A program made the translations under genes and the position numbers. The notes beneath the pieces are model-generated. The model made no database searches. It saw only the letters and a list, made by a program, of their open reading frames with translations, and was not told the origin of the DNA. Below, piece after piece: positions 33,543 to 41,058 of a stretch of DNA of 51,217 nucleotides; positions within the stretch are counted from its first letter, which is position 1, and each line of letters begins with the position of its first letter. Origin of the DNA: Alphaproteobacteria bacterium (GTDB taxonomy: Bacteria; Pseudomonadota; Alphaproteobacteria; RF32; CAG-239); NCBI GenBank assembly GCA_017626035.1, contig JAGAJR010000009.1, positions 1 through 51,217 of the forward strand, written 5' to 3'.

Positions 33543-34823
33543 TTACGCAATGTTTCTAATCAGTTTTTTTATTTTTTCAAATTTGTCTTTGTCGATTTTA
33601 TCGTTGGCTTCCTCCAATGTTTTGGAGAATAATTTTAATTCTTTCGGTGTTCCCCGGTCAATGCGGGTAACGTTAATATCCATATCATCCCAGACTTCAA
33701 ACATATCTTCGGCATTGATAATGTTGCCGATTTGTTCCACAACATAAGCTTTGATTTCAAACTTCAAATCCTGTTCTTCAAGTTTATCCGCTAAAATCCG
33801 GCGAGACAAATCAACTTTACGGACAGGGGAGATACGGTGCGAACTTTCGGAAAACCACAACGGTTCTTCGTCATTAAAACGCTCTTCGTCGGCAAGCCAG
33901 TCTCCCGGTTCTTTATCCAACAGGCACAGGCAGATTTGTTTGTCGGCAACGCCGATAAAGTCTATCAGGTTGTTTTTGATAGTGGTTCCGGAAATGACTT
34001 CATAACCTTTTTGTTTAATTACCTCCAGGCTGGAGTTGCCGCTTCCGCGAGGCGAAGCCGGTTTGGTTGCCGGTGTTGTCGGGGCAGGAGCTTTTTTCTC
34101 TTTAGAATTTCTGGTGTTTTTGGTTTTGGCACCTTTGTCTTCTTGTCTCAGAGCCGGAGTTTCATTTGCAGGTTCTTCTTTTCTGTCATCGTCCTGTTTG
34201 TCAAAGGCATCAAAATTGAAATCGAAATCATCTTCTTCACTGTCATCAAACTGGAAGAGAGAGTGGTCGAATACTTTTTCGGGAGCAGGAGCCGGTTTGG
34301 CGGCAGGAGACGGAGCTTTAGGTTTAATCCGGCTCGGAGCGGAACGGGTTACAGTCGGCTGCGGCGATATGTCAAATTTCTCGTCAAGCGGGCTGCGGAT
34401 GCTGCGAGGGCGGACTTCCTTATAGGATTTTTTCTTCTTAATGGCCCGGGAGCTTGCAGCCGTGTTGGCAATCATTTTTACCGGTTTGAAGAAAATACTG
34501 TTGAAAAGCTGCAGCGGAGACAAGATAATTTTCAGAAAGATTTTTTCCCAAGCTATCATGCTTAGGGCAGCCCATCCGGTCAGCCAGAGCGGAATAAAGG
34601 TTAAAATAATCAGAACAAAAGCCCATTCTTTGGGATCATCGATTACCCAGCCGGACATCCATAAGTCCCAGGCGTGCTGCCAATGAGCGGTTCTGAAAAT
34701 ATCAAAACGCCAGTTGCGGAGCATAATAACCCTTATGCCTTCAATGAAGAACACGCTCCAAAAAAGGCCGACGCAAATGATTCTTGTTAATATCAATAAG
34801 GGTCTCAAACTTCTCTCCAACAA
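33543..34823 (-). CDS. Coupling-protein-associated membrane protein, unknown
   Basis: 426 aa. Two N-terminal membrane helices (about 8-34 and 66-90) containing IPLWLTGW, then a basic segment, a low-complexity Pro/Ala/Lys/Asp linker (about 145-245), and a compact C-terminal domain (about 250-426) starting KQKGYEVISGT and rich in Asp/Glu. The early part of that domain (NLIDFIGVADKQICLCLLDKE) faintly recalls PD-(D/E)XK-like folds, but no nuclease motif is certain. It lies 14 bases before the VirD4-like gene and is probably a subunit of the coupling complex. The family is unrecognised. Confidence 0.6.
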   Translation of the reverse strand: MLERSLRPLLILTRIICVGLFWSVFFIEGIRVIMLRNWRFDIFRTAHWQHAWDLWMSGWVIDDPKEWAFVLIILTFIPLWLTGWAALSMIAWEKIFLKIILSPLQLFNSIFFKPVKMIANTAASSRAIKKKKSYKEVRPRSIRSPLDEKFDISPQPTVTRSAPSRIKPKAPSPAAKPAPAPEKVFDHSLFQFDDSEEDDFDFNFDAFDKQDDDRKEEPANETPALRQEDKGAKTKNTRNSKEKKAPAPTTPATKPASPRGSGNSSLEVIKQKGYEVISGTTIKNNLIDFIGVADKQICLCLLDKEPGDWLADEERFNDEEPLWFSESSHRISPVRKVDLSRRILADKLEEQDLKFEIKAYVVEQIGNIINAEDMFEVWDDMDINVTRIDRGTPKELKLFSKTLEEANDKIDKDKFEKIKKLIRNIA

Positions 34824-34864
34824 TTATGCCATAGTATAATAGCATTAGAATTGTTAACAACTGT

Positions 34865-35359
34865 TTATTTTTCGCTGTTCATTTTTTCCTGAATACTTTC
34901 TCTGATTTGAGAAGAGGTGTTTTCCGGAGATCTGTTTTTATCGAAAAGTTTCATTCTGTCTTCAATCAGTTCATCCAGTTTTTGGGCTTTTTTGCTGCCT
35001 CCCATGTTTTTCAGAACAAGACGGGAAGATGTTTCGCTGTATTTTTTTATCTTGCGTTTGTTATACCAAATAACAGGTGTCAGCAATAATTGCACAAAAT
35101 CTTTTTTGTAAAAATATTTCCAACCGAGAATCCAAACAGGAATAATCAAAAGCAGGCAGGTAACGAAAAGATAGTCTTTTCCGCTTTTTATGCGGCCGCC
35201 GCCTTCCCAAAAACTGCTGATTGTCTGCCAGTCTCCGACGGAGAGATAATTAAAATTCCAGATAAGATAAATAAGAAGGCCGGTGCAGTAGACATAGGTA
35301 TATGTCCAAATTGTTCCGACCAAACAAAATTTGATGAATTTGGCTATTTTTTTAAGCAT
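34865..35359 (-). CDS. Small membrane protein resembling the next gene's N-terminus
   Basis: 164 aa, two membrane helices (about 11-34 and 64-83) followed by a basic, helical cytoplasmic tail. The second helix and its flank (GKDYLFV...IPVWILGW, then LLLTP) parallel the same region of the following 426-aa protein (PKEWAFV...IPLWLTGW, then IILSP), suggesting a shared membrane module. The function is unknown. It belongs to the minus-strand cluster ending with the coupling ATPase. Confidence 0.55.
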   Translation of the reverse strand: MLKKIAKFIKFCLVGTIWTYTYVYCTGLLIYLIWNFNYLSVGDWQTISSFWEGGGRIKSGKDYLFVTCLLLIIPVWILGWKYFYKKDFVQLLLTPVIWYNKRKIKKYSETSSRLVLKNMGGSKKAQKLDELIEDRMKLFDKNRSPENTSSQIRESIQEKMNSEK

Positions 35360-35381
35360 TTTTCTTTATTTTCCTCGTCTT

Positions 35382-37058
35382 CTATCTATCCATACCACCG
35401 AGCATTTCAGCCATTTGACGGTTTCTTACGGCTTTATCCTGAGCCTGCTTTTCATTTTTGTTAATGATTTGCTGGGCTTTTCTGTCAGCCTCAACAACAC
35501 CGGATACCGGTTCGGTTGCTCTTAATGTGGCGAGTTTTCCTTGTATATTTGCGTATCGCTGCTGTTCTTGGGCAGTCAGATTTTCTTTACGATCAAGATT
35601 AGCTAACATTTTTTCATAAGTTTCCGTCAGTTTTCCCCGCCGGTCAATGTTATTAATCCGTCTTTTTGTAGAGGTAACAAGTTCATTGTCCTTTTGAGCT
35701 AGCTGTCCCATCATCAATTGCTCAACATTTTTTCCTTCAACGGCTTCCTGAAAAAGCCCTTTGGGTTCATTGTTTTGTTGATTGTCATTGGCAGGAGCCT
35801 TGTCCCATCCCAAAGTTTCTTTTATTTTATCAAGGGACGGATTGTCTCTTGGTTCCTTACCATTTTCGATATAATGACCTTTGTCGTGGTTTGCATCTGC
35901 TCGATCCCTGGCTTTTTGAGCTGTTTTTAATGTTTCATTTAAGAATTTGATAGGATCGCGACCGGCTTTTTGTTCTTTATCGCATTGCTTTGCAATTAAG
36001 ATTTTGGCCTTTTTCTGGTAAGCTTCAAACAGTTTTTCCGGGTCAGCTCCTTTGAAGGCGTCCGGATCGGCATGTAATTCAGCAGCCATTTGGGCTTGAG
36101 CAATTAAAGCGGAACTTTGTTCAATATTTGTTAAGTTTTGCCGCAGATTTTTCATACCTTTACCGAGGTCTTTCAGAAAATCTTTTTTTGTTTTTTTAGG
36201 ATCGTTCGGATCAGGATGTTCCGGAATATTTTCCAGAAAACGTTTGGTTTCCGGAGAAAATGTAGTTTCATCATAGTTTCCGGCCATGGCCGCTTTAAGG
36301 TCTTTTGGGAGTTGCTTGTCGTGCTCCTCCATTTCTTTAGTTTTATTCAGAGATTTATCGTCGGCATATTTATCTATTTTTTCTTTTTGTTGGGTTGTTT
36401 TATCCGGTGTTTTTCCTGAAGCCTCTCTTTTTTTCTGACGGGTTTTTTGCAGAGCTTGTTTGGTTGCAAAATAACCGGCATCGAGTTTTTCAGCACCTTT
36501 TGCCCATAGCCAGTTGGCTCCGCCAATTAACCAATCCGTATACATATATTTAATAATATCATCTTCTTTGAATGGTCCTTTTTGCGGTTCTTTTCCTTTA
36601 GGCTGTTCACCGTCTCTGTTTTGAATTTCCGGAGCTTCTTTGTCTTCCAAATTCTTTTTTTGTTCTTCAAGAGCGTTTCTTTCCGGAGCATCCAAACTGT
36701 CGACCAGTAATTTATGGTTGATTTCGTCAATAGTCAGACCTTTGGCACTTTCGGCGGTAATGCGTCCTTTTTCCTTAGGCTGTTCTTGTGTCGCTCCTTC
36801 AACAGTCAGATTTTTTTCGCCTTCGGATATTCCGAGAGTGTCCGCTTGTTTAGGCAAGTCATTGGTTGCGGTCTGAGCTCCTTTAGCGTCAGCTTCGGAA
36901 ATACGCATGGTGCTTTGGGATTCCGGTTGGCGTGTTGCCGTGGAAACAGGTTGCTTTGGCTGAGAAGCTGTTGTTGTGTTTGCAGAAGTCTGTCTCGGCT
37001 GTGCAGCTTGCTGTGTTGTTCCGGAATTAGTAGTAGTTGTCGTTTTTGTATCAGCCAT
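35382..37058 (-). CDS. Large hydrophilic low-complexity protein, unknown
   Basis: 558 aa, no signal peptide or membrane helix. Residues 1-60 are Thr/Gln/Ala-rich and probably disordered; the rest is strongly charged, Lys/Glu/Gln/Asp-rich and mostly helical, with coiled-coil potential at about 480-545. AGGA precedes the ATG. Position in the cluster suggests a cytoplasmic scaffold, chaperone platform or exported substrate of the type IV machinery. The sequence alone does not discriminate, and I recognise no family. Confidence 0.55.
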   Translation of the reverse strand: MADTKTTTTTNSGTTQQAAQPRQTSANTTTASQPKQPVSTATRQPESQSTMRISEADAKGAQTATNDLPKQADTLGISEGEKNLTVEGATQEQPKEKGRITAESAKGLTIDEINHKLLVDSLDAPERNALEEQKKNLEDKEAPEIQNRDGEQPKGKEPQKGPFKEDDIIKYMYTDWLIGGANWLWAKGAEKLDAGYFATKQALQKTRQKKREASGKTPDKTTQQKEKIDKYADDKSLNKTKEMEEHDKQLPKDLKAAMAGNYDETTFSPETKRFLENIPEHPDPNDPKKTKKDFLKDLGKGMKNLRQNLTNIEQSSALIAQAQMAAELHADPDAFKGADPEKLFEAYQKKAKILIAKQCDKEQKAGRDPIKFLNETLKTAQKARDRADANHDKGHYIENGKEPRDNPSLDKIKETLGWDKAPANDNQQNNEPKGLFQEAVEGKNVEQLMMGQLAQKDNELVTSTKRRINNIDRRGKLTETYEKMLANLDRKENLTAQEQQRYANIQGKLATLRATEPVSGVVEADRKAQQIINKNEKQAQDKAVRNRQMAEMLGGMDR

Positions 37059-37139
37059 GGTTTTTATCCTGCTTAAATTTAATTTTCTTTAATTTTATCA
37101 CAATAAAATGTTTTTGTCTATATTTTTGCTAATTTTATT

Positions 37140-38165
37140 TTAGATTTTGAGTTTCCTGATAAATTCTCCGATTTCTATATTTACTCTTATTCCGTCTTGC
37201 GGTGTCGGTTTTATCAATCCAAAGAAACGAGGAGGGATTTTACTGACGTCAATCGGAGCAAATACGGCCGGATTTTTTGTCAAAACCTGATATGCTCCGT
37301 CAGGATCTTTTTGAGCTGTTTTGAAATAATTGTTTATCAGACGTTCGGCATTAATCGGGAATTTTTTCTCTTCAATGGCTTTAATATATTTGTTTATCCG
37401 ATTAATCCGTTCTTGATGTTCCTGATAAATTTCCCGTTCGATTTTTTTACGTTGGGCTTTTAGCCGTCTTTCATCGTAAGAGATTTCGCAGCCTTCCATT
37501 TCAATCAGGATTTCAACATAGGAAATGATGGCCAATTGCAGAGCATCATCGGTTGTTTTTTCTGCAAAATCCAACAAATCTTCATCACTTGCGTTAGGGG
37601 AAATGTTTAAGGTGTGCAGCGGGTGTACTTTCAGAATGACGTCCCAGCCGGTTAAGGCATCTTCGGCGATTTTTTTGCCGATAGACGGACGGTAGCGGGG
37701 AGCCAGCATAGAAGTTGTTACTTTAAAATCCGGTGTGTCCAGAGAATTTTCTTCGGCAATTAGAGCAATTGCGTCGGCAAAGTTTTTGTAAGCCTGATAA
37801 AGAGCGTTTTCCTCTTCGTCCAAATTTTCGGCTGAGATGGACGGAAGCTGGGGAACGGATGTTTCTTCTTCCGAAGGTGTTTTTCCCGATTTGAGCTGTT
37901 CTATTTCGTTATCGACGGATTCCAGTTCCGAACTGATAAAGTCATTTAACAAACGTTCAAATTCGTCATCGTCATTACTTTCTCTGATAGTGGGAGCTTG
38001 AGAGATTTCGGTGTCGGTCGAGTTTTCCGGTAAATCAAAGTTTTCTTCTATTAAATTTGATATTTCTTCGTGTACGGGAATTTCCGGCGACGGAGAGACC
38101 GGCTGCTGTACGGCTTTTTTTACTTTTATCTTTTTGAAAACCTTAACGTTTTGCTGTTCGCTCAT
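37140..38165 (-). CDS. Acidic cytoplasmic protein, unknown
   Basis: 341 aa. Residues 1-115 are disordered-looking, with a basic start (KVFKKIKVKK) followed by an acidic Glu/Asp/Ser region. Residues 120-341 look folded: a helical segment, then a Lys/Arg/Glu-rich helix (about 230-265) and a C-terminal PRFFGLI motif. No signal peptide or membrane helix. GAGGAAC precedes the ATG, 9 bases after the stop of the small membrane gene upstream. An 81-base gap separates it from the next gene. It may be part of the coupling cluster, but its role is unknown. Confidence 0.55.
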   Translation of the reverse strand: MSEQQNVKVFKKIKVKKAVQQPVSPSPEIPVHEEISNLIEENFDLPENSTDTEISQAPTIRESNDDDEFERLLNDFISSELESVDNEIEQLKSGKTPSEEETSVPQLPSISAENLDEEENALYQAYKNFADAIALIAEENSLDTPDFKVTTSMLAPRYRPSIGKKIAEDALTGWDVILKVHPLHTLNISPNASDEDLLDFAEKTTDDALQLAIISYVEILIEMEGCEISYDERRLKAQRKKIEREIYQEHQERINRINKYIKAIEEKKFPINAERLINNYFKTAQKDPDGAYQVLTKNPAVFAPIDVSKIPPRFFGLIKPTPQDGIRVNIEIGEFIRKLKI

Positions 38166-38174
38166 TTTGTTCCT

Positions 38175-38462
38175 CTAATTGATTTTTAATGTGGAGAGCT
38201 TTTGCCCTGATGTGATGTCAAAGATTATAATACGGTCGGCTTCGCCGCCGCCTTCAACCTGAATGTAAAGTTTTCCGTTTTGCTCCAGCATGTTTTTGAT
38301 GAAACTGCCCTGCGGCTCTTGCAGGTTAATTTCTTGCGGAAAAGACGCATTGCCTTTTTTTGTTTTTTTATACAATGAACCTAAAAGGACAAGGCTTCCG
38401 AAAACCAATGCAAACGTTAAAATAAAAACGGTTGTTTTTGCCAATCTCAGTTTGTCCATCAT
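38175..38462 (-). CDS. Small anchored protein, DUF6476-like
   Basis: 95 aa with one N-terminal membrane helix (about 8-28) and a short periplasmic domain ending in beta strands (GKLYIQVEGGGEADRIIIFD). Three start codons are stacked (TTG 38465, ATG 38462, ATG 38459); AAGGA fits either ATG. In many Alphaproteobacteria a small protein of this kind, which I recall as DUF6476, is encoded divergently next to rluD, as here. It is 9 bases upstream of the 341-aa gene and may share its transcript. Confidence 0.6.
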   Translation of the reverse strand: MMDKLRLAKTTVFILTFALVFGSLVLLGSLYKKTKKGNASFPQEINLQEPQGSFIKNMLEQNGKLYIQVEGGGEADRIIIFDITSGQKLSTLKIN

Positions 38463-38546
38463 CAATTCCTTGCAAATTATTATATTAGCTGTATTTTAAT
38501 ACCGATTTGGTAACTATATAGTAAATTTTTTTGATTTTAAAGAAAG

Positions 38547-39524
38547 ATGGAAGATACGGAACAAAATATATTTTTAACCGAACCGGTGTCTGCGGAAGAA
38601 AAGGGAAGCCGCTTGGACAAGTATTTGGCCTCGGTTGTGCCGGGAATGTCCCGTTCACGGATTCAGAACCTGATAGAAAACGGTTGTGTCTCCTGTGATG
38701 ATGACATTATTTCCGATAATTCTTTTAAAGTAAAACTTGAAGATGTTTACCAGATTTTTATTCCGGAGGCAGAAGAGGCTGATCCGGAACCGGAAAATAT
38801 TCCTTTGAATGTTGTTTATGAAGACAAAGATTTGATAGTCGTAAACAAGCCTGCCGGAATGACGGTGCATCCGGCACCGGGGGCTTATCACGGGACTTTG
38901 GTCAACGCTTTGCTTTATCATTGCCGGGATAATTTGTCGGGAATCGGCGGAGTGAAGCGTCCGGGAATTGTTCACCGGATAGACAAAGACACCAGCGGTT
39001 TATTGGTTGTTGCCAAAAATGATGCGGCACACCGGGGATTGAGCGAGCAGTTTTTTGAACATACCATTGAACGGACTTATTTTGCGGTTGTGTATGGTGT
39101 TCCGAATCCGATGTCCGGACAGATTGACGCCAATATCGGCCGCAGCCCTTATGACCGAAAGAAAATGGCGATTCTTCAAGGAAAAGGGAAACATGCCGTT
39201 ACACATTATAAGACGTTGAAAAATTTTGGCGGAGCGGCGTCTTTGATACAATGCAATTTGGAGACGGGGCGGACACATCAGATTCGCGTTCATATGTCCA
39301 GTATCGGGTGTAATTTAATCGGGGATCAGGTGTATTCCAAAGCCAAAAAGTCATCATTAAGGTTTGCTGACGATGATATTAAAAACTATGTCAACGGTTT
39401 TCCCAGACAGGCTCTTCATGCCGCATCTTTAGGCTTTATCCATCCCGTAACCGCTGAAAAACTTCAGTTTTCATCAGATCTGCCGGCAGATATTCAAGAA
39501 CTTTTAGATAAACTGGTGTTCTAA
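38547..39524 (+). CDS. rluD: 23S rRNA pseudouridine synthase RluD
   Basis: 325 aa. N-terminal S4 RNA-binding domain (about 18-75) and a RluA-type catalytic domain with D146 in HRIDKDTSGLL, plus NKPAGMTVHP and RTHQIRVHM. RluD isomerises uridines in helix 69 of 23S rRNA. Length and domain order are standard. It sits upstream of rpoH on the same strand, an arrangement common in Alphaproteobacteria. Confidence 0.92.
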   Translation: MEDTEQNIFLTEPVSAEEKGSRLDKYLASVVPGMSRSRIQNLIENGCVSCDDDIISDNSFKVKLEDVYQIFIPEAEEADPEPENIPLNVVYEDKDLIVVNKPAGMTVHPAPGAYHGTLVNALLYHCRDNLSGIGGVKRPGIVHRIDKDTSGLLVVAKNDAAHRGLSEQFFEHTIERTYFAVVYGVPNPMSGQIDANIGRSPYDRKKMAILQGKGKHAVTHYKTLKNFGGAASLIQCNLETGRTHQIRVHMSSIGCNLIGDQVYSKAKKSSLRFADDDIKNYVNGFPRQALHAASLGFIHPVTAEKLQFSSDLPADIQELLDKLVF

Positions 39525-39655
39525 ATTTCCGATACCTGAAAACTAAAAAAACTGCACCAATTTGTAATTATTTATGGTAAGTTACAGCCAATAGATGGGG
39601 TGAACCTCGTCCCAATTTATTTTTGCAGTCAAATTGTATTTTAGGAGAATTTAAA

Positions 39656-40531
39656 ATGGATAACACATCTTCTCTAAATGGACTTGACTTTTCGCCGGAA
39701 ATTAATTTGGCGAGATATTTGCAGAGTATTCGTAAATACCCGATACTTACTTCTGAAGAAGAATATGAACTGGCAATGGCTTATAAAGAATCAAAAAGCC
39801 CTAAAGTTGTTTCCAAACTGGTAACTTCACATTTGCGTCTTGTGGTTAAAGTGGTTTCAAAATATAAAGGGTACGGGCTTCCTGTCAGTGAGATGATCAG
39901 CGAAGGCAATATCGGCCTTTTGTATGCGGTTGACAAGTTTGACCCGGAAAAAGGTTTTCGTTTTTCAACTTACGCTTTGTGGTGGATTAAGGCATCAATT
40001 CAAAAATATATCCTTAATTCATGGTCTTTGGTTAAGATAGGGACGACAGCGGCTCAGAAAAAACTCTTTTTTAATCTGAGAAAGATTAAAAACAGGCTTA
40101 ACCTGATGGATGACCGTGATTTGTCCAATACGGTTTTGCATAATATCGCACAGTCTCTGGATGTTAGTGTTCAGGATGTAACGGATATGAATATGCGTTT
40201 GCAGTCTCATGACGGTTCTTTGAACTCGGTTATTGATTCTTCTTCCGAGAACGGTTCCGAATGGATTGATTTTATTACGGATAATAAGCCGAATCAGGAA
40301 GATGTATTGGCTTATTCCGAAACAATGACTCATCGCCGTCGGATGTTTAATCAGGCCATAGGATGCCTGAATCCGAGAGAAAAAGATATTTTGTTTAAAA
40401 GACGTTTGGGTGACAAGGCCGTTACTCTTGATGATTTAAGTAAAATTTATGCAATTTCAAAAGAGCGGGTGCGTCAGATTGAATTAAATTCGATTAAGAA
40501 AATCAGGAAAGCTGTTGAAGTTATGCAATAA
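39656..40531 (+). CDS. rpoH: RNA polymerase heat-shock sigma factor RpoH
   Basis: 291 aa from the ATG at 39656, which has TAGGAG upstream; an in-frame ATG at 39623 has none. Sigma70-family regions are clear: region 2 (EGNIGLLYAVDKF...STYALWWIKASI) and region 4 with KERVRQIE. The RpoH box QKKLFFNLRK between them is specific to sigma32. It directs transcription of chaperone and protease genes on heat or envelope stress. The 130-base gap after rluD should hold its promoter and leader; I see no clear heat-shock promoter or strong thermometer hairpin. Confidence 0.93.
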   Translation: MDNTSSLNGLDFSPEINLARYLQSIRKYPILTSEEEYELAMAYKESKSPKVVSKLVTSHLRLVVKVVSKYKGYGLPVSEMISEGNIGLLYAVDKFDPEKGFRFSTYALWWIKASIQKYILNSWSLVKIGTTAAQKKLFFNLRKIKNRLNLMDDRDLSNTVLHNIAQSLDVSVQDVTDMNMRLQSHDGSLNSVIDSSSENGSEWIDFITDNKPNQEDVLAYSETMTHRRRMFNQAIGCLNPREKDILFKRRLGDKAVTLDDLSKIYAISKERVRQIELNSIKKIRKAVEVMQ

Positions 40532-40534
40532 TAT

Positions 40535-40568
40535 GAAAACTCCCCGAAATTCGGGGAGTTTTTTTAGT
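40535..40568. terminator. Bidirectional intrinsic terminator
   Basis: A 12-bp stem, AAAACTCCCCGA/TCGGGGAGTTTT, with a 3-base loop and flanking A and T runs. It lies between convergent rpoH and the 40564 membrane-protein gene, slightly overlapping the latter's stop. Confidence 0.92.
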
Positions 40569-41058
40569 TTTCTTTTTCGGAACGTTTGTTAACGACTTCG
40601 GTTCCCCATTCTTCGGTAAGTTTTTCCAGTTTGGCATCAATGGTTTTAAGCCTTTTTTGGGCGGAAATCTTAGAAATGAATACAAAAAAGTTCGGCAGTT
40701 CGCAATAAATAATAAGTCCGATGGCGGCAGAACCGAACATGATAATCAGGTTGAAAATATTACAAATTAAGAAAAAAGCGTGATCAACGGTAAAATTATT
40801 GGCAATATTAAAAATATATATGAGGACGCCGGAGAGGTTGAAACCTCCGACAATAACGAGTTTGTTGGTGTTTTTGACATCCGTAATCAAGACAGTCAGG
40901 GTTGGCAGCATGCCGATGAAAATAACAATGACTGCCGGAAGCATACTTATTGTTCCGACGATTAATCCGAAAATTAACAGTATTTTTTGCGGCAAAGATA
41001 ATATCTTATATGCTGATTTATTTTTGTTGCTGGGTTTTCTTCTTGGAATTCTGCTCAT
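40564..41058 (-). CDS. Membrane protein paired with a pseudokinase
   Basis: 164 aa from the ATG at 41058, which overlaps the pseudokinase stop (ATGA); an in-frame start at 41073 would overlap more. A basic N-terminus (RIPRRKPSNKNK) is followed by three or four hydrophobic helices (about 24-58, 66-85, 95-120) and a charged cytoplasmic tail (about 130-164). The family is not recognised. The four-base overlap implies coupled synthesis with the pseudokinase, whose own C-terminus is a membrane helix, so the two may form one membrane complex. Confidence 0.6.
   Translation of the reverse strand: MSRIPRRKPSNKNKSAYKILSLPQKILLIFGLIVGTISMLPAVIVIFIGMLPTLTVLITDVKNTNKLVIVGGFNLSGVLIYIFNIANNFTVDHAFFLICNIFNLIIMFGSAAIGLIIYCELPNFFVFISKISAQKRLKTIDAKLEKLTEEWGTEVVNKRSEKEN

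Noticed and set aside
33837-34565. 242-residue plus-strand open frame inside the 426-aa membrane-protein gene
   Set aside because: Composition is an Arg/Phe/Ser-rich shadow of the Pro/Ala/Lys linker on the other strand, with no start signals.
30246-38165. Direct assignment of the cluster to a Dot/Icm (type IVB) or conjugation system
   Set aside because: Only the coupling ATPase is recognisable. No channel, relaxase or named Dot/Icm subunit could be identified by eye.
39525-39655. RNA thermometer in the rpoH leader
   Set aside because: Only a short TGGG/CCCA pairing is visible and it does not cover the ribosome site.
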